This document shows, one piece after another, positions 1 to 8,815 of a stretch of 64,000 nt of DNA. The stretch covers positions 62,001 through 126,000 of the forward strand of contig JAIXWR010000028.1 of assembly GCA_027491155.1 (NCBI GenBank), in the 5' to 3' direction. This stretch comes from Verrucomicrobiaceae bacterium (lineage in GTDB: Bacteria > Verrucomicrobiota > Verrucomicrobiia > Verrucomicrobiales > Akkermansiaceae). The notes under the pieces were generated by a model. That model did no database searches. It worked only from the letters and a program-made list of their open reading frames with translations, and was not told the DNA's origin. Positions within the stretch are counted from its first letter, which is position 1; every line of letters starts with the position of its first letter. The translations under genes and the position numbers were made by a program.

Positions 1-3000
1 TCCTTGCCGGCCGGGATTTTGTCGAGGGCGGCAAGCGAGGCCTCGCAGCCTTCGGCGGAGTCGGTCTTGGCGAGGCAGGCGACCGCCTGCGCGAGCAAAG
101 CCGGCGGGCCGTCCATACGGGCGGCCTTGAGCAGGATCGGGATGGCTGGCGCGGGGACATTTTCGGTTCCCGCGAGTTGTGCGACGACGTCAGGAGCCAG
201 ACCGGCATCATCGTTCGCCAGCGCGAGCAAGCGATCGAGCGCGTCGTTCGATTCGATCCGGTTGAGCTTCATCTCCCGGGCAAGGAAGGCAGCCTCGCCC
301 GGCGTCGCCTTGGCCAGCGCCGCCTTCAGGGCCGCTGCGATCTTCGGCGTCTCGCTCCACGCTTCGGGCTGATAGTAGGGCCCGCGGGTGTCGGGGCGGG
401 TGCCCCAGGAGTCGCCCTTCCAGGTTCCTTCGTGGAAATGCAAGCGGCACAGCGCGCCTAACAGGTCGTTTCTTCGGGCCGCTTGCGCCGGTTGATCGAG
501 CCGTGCCAGCAGACCATCGACGACCGCCGGCTGGTGCATCCGCATTAGGGCGCGCAGCGCGCCGGTCCGCTGAGCGGAAGGCGCGTCGGTGCGATCGACC
601 ACTGCGAAGCAAGCCTCCGCCGCGCCGAGCATCGCCAGACCGCGGAAGGCGGTGTGGGCGAGCACCGGATCGGCATCACCGAGTTGGGTCGCGATCTCAT
701 TACCTAACACTTTCAAGTTCTGCCGCGTCGCCCCGACGATCGCTTCTAGCCGCGTTCGTGGATCGGCGCTCTTCAACCCGGCGGCGAAGATCTCGGCCGG
801 TGCACTCGACTTGCCCGATGCCAGTTGATCCAAACCCATGTCCCCCAGCGCGCGCAGCACGAAGCGCTGCAACTGCGGATCGGCCGCCAGCGGGGCCAGC
901 AAAGTGATCACCGGCCCGGCGGCGTCCGCCTTCAACCCGCGGTCGGCCAGCGCGAACACCGCCGCGACCCGGCCGGCCAGCGGCTTCGATGCGTCGCGAG
1001 CCAGCGCGACCAAACCCTGCGCCATCGCGGCATTCGCCGGCCGGCGGTTCAGCGCGCGCTGCGCTTCCATCGCGCGGACCTGACTCGGCGATTCGAGCAG
1101 CTGGATCAATTCCGCATCGCTCAGTTTTTCGAAATCCGGCAGCGGCTCCGGCGTGTAGCCCTTCGGCGTGACACGGACGATGTAGCCGACATCCGGGCCC
1201 TCCCAATTGAAGGTCGCGCCTTTCCAACTCGCCTGATAGATCGCGCTCATGCCGTCGACATCGGCATCGGTCGGCCGCGTGACCCGGACCAGCGGCTCCG
1301 GCTTCGCGGTCTCGGCGAAGGTCGCACCTCGAGGTTCCACCGTGTGTTTCCAAAGCGCGCCGCTGCCCCAGTCGCAGGTGAAAGGCGCGTCGTTCCAGGG
1401 CTTCGGAATGCCCGGCTCCGAGATGTAAACCGACCCGCAACCCGAGCCACCGCCGTAGTCGGCCAACGGCTTCACGATCTCGTCGCCGAAGTTGATGTAC
1501 ATCCGCGGATAGCCATGATCCTCGAGACCGGTGAAGTGATGGAGCCTCACGTCCCAGCCGCCGCCGTCGTTGGTATTGTCGCGGGAGAACAGGTCGAGCA
1601 GCGGGCTGATCGGCGTGCCGAGGATGTTGCGGGTGCCGGTGCTGAAAATTTCCAGTCCGCTCCCGTCCGGTCGGAAACGGATCACGCCGCCGTTGCGATG
1701 CTGCACCTTCCTGCCATCGGTGCCGGTCGCCTCCATGAAGCCGAAGTCGCCGCCCGCGATGTAAAGCCACCCGTCGATGCCGAGGCTGAGCCCGTTGGTC
1801 GTGTGGTCGGCCGGCCGGTCCTTGAACCCGAACGCGATCCCGGTGATCAGCGTCTTCTGCTCGTCCGCCTGGCCGTCGCGGTCGTGGTCGATGAACTCGC
1901 TGACGTCCGGCGGATGCACGACGTAGAGCCGGTCGTGATCCCACACCATGCCGCGCGGCGAATCGACGTCCTTCACGAACTCGGTGACCTGGTCGGCGCG
2001 GCCGTCCTGGTCGGTGTCGCGCAGCCGCACGATCCGCCCGCGGTTCGGCTCGCGGCCGAGCGAGCCGTTGCCATCGCTGGCCACGTAAAGGTCGCCGTTT
2101 GGTGCGGCGGCGACATAGACCGGATAGTTCGCCGCGGCGGCGGTCGAGAACAGGCTGACATCGAAACCCTCCGCGACTTTCACATCGTTGAGAATCGCCG
2201 CTTCTTCCTCCGGCGTCAGCTTCTCGATCTTCGGGATCGTGTTGCCGCGCTTCTGATAGGGATCGGCGATCTTGGCTTTTTCCGCCTCCGGGATTTTCGC
2301 GAACAGCGGCCCGACGCCTTCGCCGCTTGCCGTGATCTCGCGGATGCTCGACCAGCCGCCTTGAGAAGTGCCCTTGCAGGTGATCTTGAGAAACATCACC
2401 TCGGTTTGCGCGAACTCCGCCGCGGTGTCGCCGGGCTTGCTGTTGTCGCTTGCCTCGGAGAGGACCGACCACTGCTTGCCGTCCACCGAGCCTTCGATGA
2501 CATGGCGATACGCGTTGTTCCCGCTTTCCCAGACGATCTTCACGCCGGTGAGTTTCTGCGGCTTGTCGAACTCCAGCTGATACCACTGCGGGAACGACGG
2601 GCCTTCCGCGCACCAGCGGGTATCCGGCGCCCCGTCGACCGCTTTCCAGAGCCAGTTGTCCGGCTGGACGCTCGAGGCGGTGGCGGTGACCAAGGTGGCA
2701 TTCGCCGGCGGCTCGCCGCGCATCTCGGACCTCGGCGGGACCACCGTGGTGCGGCCTTTCGGACCGGCGTAGGGTTTCAAATACTCCGCGTTGAGCTTGT
2801 CGCAGCTCCACAGCAGCCCGCGCGTCACCAGGTCGAGGTAACGGGCATCGCCGACCGTCTCGTTGTTATGTCCGATCGTCGTGCTGAAGCCGCGCGTGCC
2901 GTGGAAATCGTTCGTCCACACCACCACCGCGCTGTCCTTCCTGCCGTCGCCCTGCACCTGGCTGCCGAGCGCCAGCGGGGTGGCGGTGCCGAAAACCTTG

Positions 3001-3518
3001 ACGCTGTTGTAGAGCTCCTCGTCGCCCGTGGTCCAGTTCGCCAAGCCCTTGGTCACCGGATGCTCGGCGACGGTGAAGTCGATCTCGATCGGCTTCTGCC
3101 AACCGTGGCCGGTCGACTGGAGACCGAGGAACTCGAACCAGCGGTCGTCGCCGGTGCGGTAGCTGTGCATCGCGCAGTGCAGGTTCACCGCGGCGACGCC
3201 GTTCTTGTGTGCGTCGATGACATGCTGCACGTACGGCATGTCCTTCACGTCGGCCGCGCATTCGTCGTGGATCACCACGTCGTAGCCCTTCGCCCAGTCC
3301 TTGTCCTCGTAGATCGGGAACCACGGCTTGGTCCCGTTGTCCTCGCTGCGGATCACGTCGACCTGGACGTTCGCCCGGGCCTGGATGCCGTCGCGCAGCA
3401 GGGCGGACTGCTTTTCGTAGTCGTGGCAACATCCGCCGCACACCAGCAGCGCGCGGAGCGGGGCTTCGGCGGCAGCAAGCGGGGTCGCGGCGAGGATCAG
3501 GAAGGCAAGGGAGCGCAT
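1..3518 (-). CDS. ThuA / discoidin / PVC-type membrane-bound dehydrogenase with HEAT-like repeats (C-terminus cut off)
   Basis: An open frame runs from an ATG at 3518 off the left edge of the window (about 1,172 residues visible). It begins with a signal peptide (MRSLAFLILAATPLAAAEA). Residues ~20-235 look like a ThuA (trehalose-utilisation) glutamine-amidotransferase-like fold, with the CGGCCHDYEKQ segment and HDECAADV. Residues ~250-370 resemble an F5/8 type C (discoidin) sugar-binding domain. Residues ~440-800 are the soluble glucose/sorbosone-dehydrogenase-like propeller of the 'PVC-type heme-binding' family (NGDLYVASDGNGSLG, PRGMVWDHDRLYVV). From ~800 the chain is HEAT-like helical repeats. 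The CxxCH heme domain usual in this family would lie beyond the edge and is not seen. Probable periplasmic or surface sugar oxidation; the substrate is unknown. The neighbouring acetylesterase supports a role in glycan use. Confidence 0.85.
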   Translation of the reverse strand, partial: MRSLAFLILAATPLAAAEAPLRALLVCGGCCHDYEKQSALLRDGIQARANVQVDVIRSEDNGTKPWFPIYEDKDWAKGYDVVIHDECAADVKDMPYVQHVIDAHKNGVAAVNLHCAMHSYRTGDDRWFEFLGLQSTGHGWQKPIEIDFTVAEHPVTKGLANWTTGDEELYNSVKVFGTATPLALGSQVQGDGRKDSAVVVWTNDFHGTRGFSTTIGHNNETVGDARYLDLVTRGLLWSCDKLNAEYLKPYAGPKGRTTVVPPRSEMRGEPPANATLVTATASSVQPDNWLWKAVDGAPDTRWCAEGPSFPQWYQLEFDKPQKLTGVKIVWESGNNAYRHVIEGSVDGKQWSVLSEASDNSKPGDTAAEFAQTEVMFLKITCKGTSQGGWSSIREITASGEGVGPLFAKIPEAEKAKIADPYQKRGNTIPKIEKLTPEEEAAILNDVKVAEGFDVSLFSTAAAANYPVYVAAAPNGDLYVASDGNGSLGREPNRGRIVRLRDTDQDGRADQVTEFVKDVDSPRGMVWDHDRLYVVHPPDVSEFIDHDRDGQADEQKTLITGIAFGFKDRPADHTTNGLSLGIDGWLYIAGGDFGFMEATGTDGRKVQHRNGGVIRFRPDGSGLEIFSTGTRNILGTPISPLLDLFSRDNTNDGGGWDVRLHHFTGLEDHGYPRMYINFGDEIVKPLADYGGGSGCGSVYISEPGIPKPWNDAPFTCDWGSGALWKHTVEPRGATFAETAKPEPLVRVTRPTDADVDGMSAIYQASWKGATFNWEGPDVGYIVRVTPKGYTPEPLPDFEKLSDAELIQLLESPSQVRAMEAQRALNRRPANAAMAQGLVALARDASKPLAGRVAAVFALADRGLKADAAGPVITLLAPLAADPQLQRFVLRALGDMGLDQLASGKSSAPAEIFAAGLKSADPRTRLEAIVGATRQNLKVLGNEIATQLGDADPVLAHTAFRGLAMLGAAEACFAVVDRTDAPSAQRTGALRALMRMHQPAVVDGLLARLDQPAQAARRNDLLGALCRLHFHEGTWKGDSWGTRPDTRGPYYQPEAWSETPKIAAALKAALAKATPGEAAFLAREMKLNRIESNDALDRLLALANDDAGLAPDVVAQLAGTENVPAPAIPILLKAARMDGPPALLAQAVACLAKTDSAEGCEASLAALDKIPAGK

Positions 3519-3594
3519 GACGGCAGGCAGGGTTCGGCGGAATCCGGCCTGATACGGATGAGCCCCGCCGAATCCCGCACCGATTTCCGCCGGC

Positions 3595-5538
3595 CTACTT
3601 CTTGCCGTCGGTCACGCCCGGCCAGTCGTCGGTGCGGAACGGCCCCGCCGGCAACCCGGCTTGATTGTACAAGGTTGCATCCGGATTGTTCGCCCAAGCG
3701 TAGCGGACCGCAACCGGCTTGGACACCTGCGGTGAAGACACCAGCACGGTGTCGCCGTCGATCTTCGCATCCGCCCAGACGAACTTCTTGTCCTCCCCGG
3801 CGATCGCGAAGCCCTTCAAAGATCCGTCCTTGGCGGTCAAGCCGCCGCCGACCGAATCGAAGCTCACCCGGATCGCGCCGCCCTCCACCTTCGCCGCCTT
3901 GAACTCCGGCCCCGCGGCCACGACGTCCTTGCCGTAGGTCTTGGCCAGCGCCTGAAGGGCGAGCCGCTTCCCGACGTCCTGCTTGTTGCGCGGGTGGATG
4001 TCGTCCGCCTCGCCGATGTCGATGGTCACCGCGATCCCGCTCTGAGGGACCTTCTTCCCGGTCATCGCCTGGGCTTCGCGCAGTTCCGCCCAATCCGACT
4101 CGCCGGGCTCCGGCCGCTTCGGGGTGAAATTGGCGAGCTGCACGATGTAGAACGGGAAGTCCCCCTGGCCGAAACGCTTCCGCCAGTCGCCGATCAAGGC
4201 GGGCAGAAGTTTGCGGTACTGCTGCGCACGACCCGCATTGCTTTCGCCCTGATACCAGATCGCGCCCTTCACGCCATAGGGCAGCAAGGGGGAGATCATC
4301 GCGTTGTAGAGCACGGTGGGGACGTTCGGATTTCCTCCGGCACGCCGCGGGAATGGTGGGTTGTTTGCGAGCCCCGCGCCGATCTTGTAGCGCCACGGTC
4401 CGTGCAGTGCCAGGAAGCCGGTGTCGAAGGCCAGCTTCATCTGGTCCGCCGGTCCGGTCATCCCGCCGCCGCCGCTGTGATCGAGCACCCGCACCGCGAG
4501 CACGTTCTTGCCCGGCTTCAGCACACCGGCGGGCACCTTGTAAGTGCGGGCCTTGTTCCAGCCCTCGCCCTCGCCGATCTTCCGGCCGTTCAGCCAGACC
4601 GTGTCCTCGTCGTCGATCGCGCCGAGCTGCAGCACCGCCTCCTTGCCCTCGATCTCGTGGGGAAGCGCCAGCGGCCGGCGGAACCACACGACGCCGTCAA
4701 ACCCGGCCAGTTCCGCCACCGTCGAACCGGTCCACTGCATCGGCTGCTCGATCCTCGTCCACGCGGCATCGTCGAAGGCCTCGCCCGACCACCCTTCCTT
4801 CGTTCCGGCATCGTGCTTGGCAAACCAATCCTCCTGCCGGCTCGCTCCGCCTCCTTTGGCCTGGGCATCCAGCGCCGCGAGGGCCGCGTCGAAATCGCCG
4901 AGCGGTGCCAGGCCCTCCTTGCTGACCCACGCTTCCGCAATGGTGCCGCCCCAAGAGGTGTGGATCAGCCCGACCGGCACCTTCAGTTCCTCGTGAAGCT
5001 TCCGTCCGAAATAATAGCCGACCGCCGTGAAGCCGCCGGCCGTCTGCGGCGAGCAAACTTCCCACCCGGCGCTGCTGAAAGTCGTCTGCGGCTCCGCCGC
5101 CGTCACGTGCGGCAAGGTGATCGAGCGGATCCGCGGATGGTTCGCGGCGGCGATCTCGGCCTGCGCATCCTTGGAAGCGGCGACCTTCCACTCCATGTTC
5201 GACTGGCCGGAACAGATCCACACGTCGCCGATCAGGATGTCCTTCAGGGTCACGCTTTCCGGACCGGAAACGGTCATCACGTGCGGCCCGCCCGCCGGCA
5301 TCTCCGGCAACAACATCTGCCATTTGCCGTCGGCCCCGGCGACCGTCTCGAGCGACCGGCCGGCCAAGGTGACGGTGACCTTCGCCCCCGGCTTGGTCCA
5401 ACCCCAGACCGGATCCTTGCGGTCGCGCTGCAGCACCATGTGATCGGTGAAGACGGGACTGAGGAAGGGTCCCTCCGCAAGGCAGCAGGAGACCGTCAGG
5501 ACGCAGGCGGTCGAAATCCGGAGAAGCAGGGTTTTCAT
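3595..5538 (-). CDS. Sialate O-acetylesterase-like SGNH/GDSL hydrolase, secreted
   Basis: 647 residues from the ATG at 5538, chosen because MKTLLLRISTACVLTVSCCLA is a clear signal peptide; an in-frame ATG at 5562 would add eight residues. The family hydrolyses O-acetyl esters on sugars. The catalytic serine block is ICSGQSNMEW, the second block is WYQGESNAG, and the Asp/His block is DDIHPRNKQ, so the SGNH catalytic set is present. A beta-sandwich insertion (WFRRPLALP to VLAVRVLDHSGGG, about residues 260-350) sits between the first two blocks, as is usual for this family in PVC and Bacteroidetes genomes. It lies 76 bp upstream of the ThuA/dehydrogenase gene on the same strand and may be co-transcribed with it in a glycan-degradation unit. 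Confidence 0.88.
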   Translation of the reverse strand: MKTLLLRISTACVLTVSCCLAEGPFLSPVFTDHMVLQRDRKDPVWGWTKPGAKVTVTLAGRSLETVAGADGKWQMLLPEMPAGGPHVMTVSGPESVTLKDILIGDVWICSGQSNMEWKVAASKDAQAEIAAANHPRIRSITLPHVTAAEPQTTFSSAGWEVCSPQTAGGFTAVGYYFGRKLHEELKVPVGLIHTSWGGTIAEAWVSKEGLAPLGDFDAALAALDAQAKGGGASRQEDWFAKHDAGTKEGWSGEAFDDAAWTRIEQPMQWTGSTVAELAGFDGVVWFRRPLALPHEIEGKEAVLQLGAIDDEDTVWLNGRKIGEGEGWNKARTYKVPAGVLKPGKNVLAVRVLDHSGGGGMTGPADQMKLAFDTGFLALHGPWRYKIGAGLANNPPFPRRAGGNPNVPTVLYNAMISPLLPYGVKGAIWYQGESNAGRAQQYRKLLPALIGDWRKRFGQGDFPFYIVQLANFTPKRPEPGESDWAELREAQAMTGKKVPQSGIAVTIDIGEADDIHPRNKQDVGKRLALQALAKTYGKDVVAAGPEFKAAKVEGGAIRVSFDSVGGGLTAKDGSLKGFAIAGEDKKFVWADAKIDGDTVLVSSPQVSKPVAVRYAWANNPDATLYNQAGLPAGPFRTDDWPGVTDGKK

Positions 5539-5622
5539 GGTCGGCAACGAGGATTGGAACATCGCGCCCCTAACAACGCGAGTCGCGCCATCGAACTTGC
5601 GATGGTGACACGGGCGCAGGCC

Positions 5623-6828
5623 TCAAGGCACCCGCGCCACCGGCCGGTCGTCGCCGCGCCGCAGGATGCCCTTCACCCATTCCTTCAGCGCCGCGAAGCC
5701 GCGCGCCAGCGAATGCTCGCGCACCCCGTGGAGCTTCAGGTGACCGGCCATGCTCTCCTCATGACCCCGGTAGCGCGGCAGGAAGATCAGCAGTTTCATC
5801 TCTTCCACGCCGCACCGGTGGACCAGCGCCGGGGAAAGCAGACCCTTCTCGACATGGCGCGTCCCGTCCGGCAAGGGCACCGTCCGTTCGTCGAGCACGC
5901 ACCAGCGGCGGTAGCGGAAGACCATGCTGCCATCCTCTAACAGCACCATCCGCCCGCCGGTCCGCGGCGGCAGGCCGGCCACCCGGCCCAGCGTGAAGGC
6001 GTGCGGCTGCTCCGGCGTCGCCCGCTTCCGCCCGCGCCACGGCAGCAGGATGTCCGCCGCGTAGCGCGCCCCGAAGATCGCCAGCCGCAAGGCCGACGGC
6101 GCCAGCCAGGCCGCGACCGCGATGATCGCCAGGCACATCAGGGCCGCCAGCCACGGGGCGATCGCGTAAAGCAGGCCGACCATGGCCAGCAAGCCGGTGC
6201 GCATGAGCTTCAGCCCGGCGTCCAGCGTCGAAAACGGCGACAGGATGATCAGCACGTTGATGGCGTGGCTGCAGATCCACACCATCAGGAACGCGACCAC
6301 TGCGACCGGCACCATCAGCCATGCCGCGTTGACGCCGGTGAAGGCCAGCCCGGCGATCGACGCGACCGGCACTTCCAGCGCCCGCTCCGCCTGCCAGTGG
6401 GCCGCCATTTCCTGCGCCACCAGCGGCACGAAGGCCCCGCTCGCAACCAGCGCGCTCGCCTTGTTCTCGAAGAGCTCGATCATGTCGAAGGGCTTCTTCA
6501 GCACGCCGGGCAAGGCCGTTCCCAGCGAGTCCTTGAGAAAGCACAGGGCCAGCAAGGCCAGCCCGGTGCCCCAGGCCCAGGGCTGGGCATACCACGGCAG
6601 CGAGGCCCGACCCGCGGCCGGGGTTTTCCAGTAGCGCCAGGCCCCGACCGAACTGACCCCGAGCAGAGGCGAGATCGCCACCCCGGTGATCTCGGTGATG
6701 CCCTGGCTCAAGGCCACGCCCGGAAGATAGGCTTCCTCCTGCGACGACGGCGGAGGCTCCGGTTCCGCCGCGCGGAGCGGGCCCGCGATGCAAAGGATCA
6801 GGCAAAGCCAGGTGCGGAGGGCATTCAT
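5623..6828 (-). CDS. Polytopic membrane protein of unknown function with N-terminal signal sequence
   Basis: 401 residues from the ATG at 6828; the start is supported by GGAG about six bases upstream and by the signal peptide MNALRTWLCLILCIAGPLRAA. After a Pro/Glu-rich stretch comes EITGVAISPLLGVSSVGAW, then several long hydrophobic segments (ALLALCFLKDSLG, VAVVAFLMVWICSHAINVLI, AMVGLLYAIAPWLAALMCLA). The last ~120 residues are soluble (LEDGSMVFRYRRWCVLDERT). I do not recognise the family with certainty; the layout resembles DUF4126-type inner-membrane proteins. It is divergently oriented from the lipoprotein gene at 6923, with 94 bp between them that should hold both promoters. Confidence 0.7.
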   Translation of the reverse strand: MNALRTWLCLILCIAGPLRAAEPEPPPSSQEEAYLPGVALSQGITEITGVAISPLLGVSSVGAWRYWKTPAAGRASLPWYAQPWAWGTGLALLALCFLKDSLGTALPGVLKKPFDMIELFENKASALVASGAFVPLVAQEMAAHWQAERALEVPVASIAGLAFTGVNAAWLMVPVAVVAFLMVWICSHAINVLIILSPFSTLDAGLKLMRTGLLAMVGLLYAIAPWLAALMCLAIIAVAAWLAPSALRLAIFGARYAADILLPWRGRKRATPEQPHAFTLGRVAGLPPRTGGRMVLLEDGSMVFRYRRWCVLDERTVPLPDGTRHVEKGLLSPALVHRCGVEEMKLLIFLPRYRGHEESMAGHLKLHGVREHSLARGFAALKEWVKGILRRGDDRPVARVP

Positions 6829-6922
6829 GCAGGACTCCATAGCACCCCGCGACCCGCCCGTCCACGACTCCGCGGACCGCGCCGCTTGACTCGCCAATCT
6901 TCTTCCGTCAGATGCTGCAGCC

Positions 6923-7561
6923 ATGGCTTCCCTCTCCAAACTCCGGCTTGCCGCCGCCGCCCTTTGCCTCGCCGCCTGCTCCTGCGTCTCCCTGGTCACC
7001 CCGGAGCAAACCGCCATCGCACCGCAGGGCAAGACGGTCTCGCCGGTCGGCATCGCGGTCGCCGACCACCGCACCAACACCACCGGCATGCGCAAGGACC
7101 GCTACTACGGGCGCGTCCGCCTCAGCTACGGGATCCCGACGCCGATCCTCGATCCGAAAATGGCCGCCGCCGAACGGCTGACCCGCCAGCTCGAAGCCGG
7201 CTTCCGCAGCCAGGGCGCCGAGGTCCGCACGCTCGTCACCGAACCCTTCGCGAAAAACGCGGAAATCGTCCCGGCACTCGCCGGCCAGGGAGCCAGCAAG
7301 GTCCTGCTGGTCCGCCTCGACGACGTGTGGATCGACTTCGCCAATCCGATCGGCGGCCGCGACTCGATCCTCTACTTCGATGCCACCGCGCAGGTGCTCG
7401 ATCCCGCCGGCCGCGTCCTGGCGACGACCACCCGCCGCTTCGAGCGCAACTTCCGCTACGACGCCAAGGATTCCTTCTTCAACCAGGCCGTCCGCACCCT
7501 CCAGCCGGAGTTTGCCGCCCTTGTCGGACAACCTTCCATCCGCCGGGCCCTCGCGCCGTGA
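6923..7561 (+). CDS. Putative lipoprotein (YajG-like size and layout), unknown function
   Basis: 212 residues. A signal peptide ends in a lipobox (LCLAAC), so the mature protein should be lipid-anchored. The body has a segment LTRQLEAGFRSQGAEVRTLV followed by ASKVLLVRLDDVWIDF, an alternation of helix and strand seen in small outer-membrane-associated lipoproteins that handle ligands, but I cannot name a family. Its stop codon overlaps the GTG start of the next gene (GTGA), so the two are almost certainly translated together. Confidence 0.75.
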   Translation: MASLSKLRLAAAALCLAACSCVSLVTPEQTAIAPQGKTVSPVGIAVADHRTNTTGMRKDRYYGRVRLSYGIPTPILDPKMAAAERLTRQLEAGFRSQGAEVRTLVTEPFAKNAEIVPALAGQGASKVLLVRLDDVWIDFANPIGGRDSILYFDATAQVLDPAGRVLATTTRRFERNFRYDAKDSFFNQAVRTLQPEFAALVGQPSIRRALAP

Positions 7562-8451
7562 AACTCCCGCGCGTCGCCGCCGGCATCGGCCGCCGCCGCT
7601 TCCTGCGGCTGGCCGCGGCAACCTTGCCCGCCGGGTGGGCGAAAGGCGAACCCGCGGAAGGCGCGGGCCGCTTGCTCGATTTCAAGATCACCGGCGACTT
7701 CGGCACGGCCTCCGCGGCCGACATCCGCGCGGTAATCAACTCAGCCGCCACGGAACTCTGGAAGCATTGCCCGGACACCCGCTGGCAGACCCGCGGCTTC
7801 TTCATCTTCCCGAACGAGGGCAGCCCCATCACCCTCTTCGACCACACCGCCGACCAGCGCGTGGCGATCGGCCTGAACTGCCGCGACACCTACTGGGCCC
7901 AGTATGCCTACCAGTTCGCCCACGAGTTCCTCCACGCGCTGGCCGGCCACAGCAACGACTGGCGCCAGCCGCGGATCCGGGGCAAGAAGCCGAACCACTG
8001 GCTGGAGGAATCGCTGTGCGAGGCCGCCTCGCTGTTCTCCCTGCGGTCGATGGCGAAGTCGTGGAAGACCGAGCCCCCCTACCCCAACTGGCGGGATTTC
8101 TCCGGTGCCCTGCACCGCTACGCCGGGGAGCGGATGGAAGCGACCCGCAAGGAATTCCCCGACGACAAGGACTTCCCGCGCTGGTTCCGCACGGAAGAAA
8201 CCTCGCTCCGCGGGAACGCGACCCAGCGCGAAAAGAACAACCGCATCGCCCTCCGCCTGCTGCCCCTGTTCGAGAAGGAACCGGCCGGCTGGGAAGCGAT
8301 GACCTTTTTCAACCTCGGCGAACGCGGCCCGGAAGCGAGCCTCGCCGATCACTTCCGGATCTGGCGCGAGCAAGCTCCTGAAAGGCTGCGGCCCTTCGTG
8401 GGCAAGATCGCCGCGATTTTCGGGCACGACAGCGGACCGCGGGGCGGTTAG
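7558..8451 (+). CDS. Tat-exported zinc-metallopeptidase-like protein (HEFLH)
   Basis: 297 residues starting at a GTG that overlaps the previous stop by four bases. The N-terminus GRRRFLRLAAATLPAGWA carries a twin-arginine RRxFL motif and hydrophobic stretch, suggesting folded export by Tat. HEFLHALAGHSN at residues ~122-133 matches the HExxH zinc-binding helix, and LEESLCEAASLF about 30 residues later could supply the third ligand, as in gluzincins. I infer a periplasmic metallopeptidase; catalysis is not proven and the family is unnamed to me. Tight coupling to the upstream lipoprotein suggests they work together at the cell envelope. Confidence 0.7.
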   Translation: MKLPRVAAGIGRRRFLRLAAATLPAGWAKGEPAEGAGRLLDFKITGDFGTASAADIRAVINSAATELWKHCPDTRWQTRGFFIFPNEGSPITLFDHTADQRVAIGLNCRDTYWAQYAYQFAHEFLHALAGHSNDWRQPRIRGKKPNHWLEESLCEAASLFSLRSMAKSWKTEPPYPNWRDFSGALHRYAGERMEATRKEFPDDKDFPRWFRTEETSLRGNATQREKNNRIALRLLPLFEKEPAGWEAMTFFNLGERGPEASLADHFRIWREQAPERLRPFVGKIAAIFGHDSGPRGG

Positions 8452-8461
8452 AACGGCTCCC

Positions 8462-8773
8462 GTGAAACCCCTCGTCATCGGCATCAACGGCCACGTCTCG
8501 GCAATCGATCCACGCAACGGACGCCAGCTCTGGGCCACCAAACTGCAAGGCGGCAACTTCCTCGCCAGCACCAGCCACGAGGATGTCTCGGTGCTGCTTC
8601 ACGACGGCGTTGTCTTTGCCGGCTGCTACGGCCACCTGTTCGGGCTGGATGCCTCCAGCGGCCGAATCCTCTGGCACAACGAACTGCCCGGCATGGGCCA
8701 CAACGACATCTCGCTCGCGATGGAGGGCGTCTCGGTCCAGTTCCAGCAGAAGGTGGTGCGCCGCGACAGCTGA
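8462..8773 (+). CDS. Small PQQ-repeat-like beta-propeller fragment protein
   Basis: 103 residues from a GTG start ten bases after the preceding gene. The sequence HVSAIDPRNGRQLWATKL and HLFGLDASSGRILWHNELPG are two copies of the quinoprotein (PQQ_2/PQQ_3) blade motif, in which each blade carries a D..(T/N/S)G...W pattern. A working propeller needs six to eight blades, so this two-blade protein is either a remnant or an oligomerising mini-propeller. There is no signal peptide. Proximity suggests co-transcription with the metallopeptidase-like gene. Confidence 0.6.
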   Translation: MKPLVIGINGHVSAIDPRNGRQLWATKLQGGNFLASTSHEDVSVLLHDGVVFAGCYGHLFGLDASSGRILWHNELPGMGHNDISLAMEGVSVQFQQKVVRRDS

Positions 8774-8815
8774 CAGCCCGTCTTGCGCGGATCGGATCAC
8801 CCGCCAGATTCCGCC

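Noticed and set aside
700-2811. 703-codon open frame on the minus strand
   Set aside because: Its product is Arg/Gly/Pro-rich and lacks motifs, and it lies over the real minus-strand ThuA/dehydrogenase frame, which has clear domains.
825-3902. 1,025-codon open frame on the plus strand
   Set aside because: Antisense to two well-supported genes, with extremely Arg/Ala-rich translation typical of shadow frames in GC-rich DNA.
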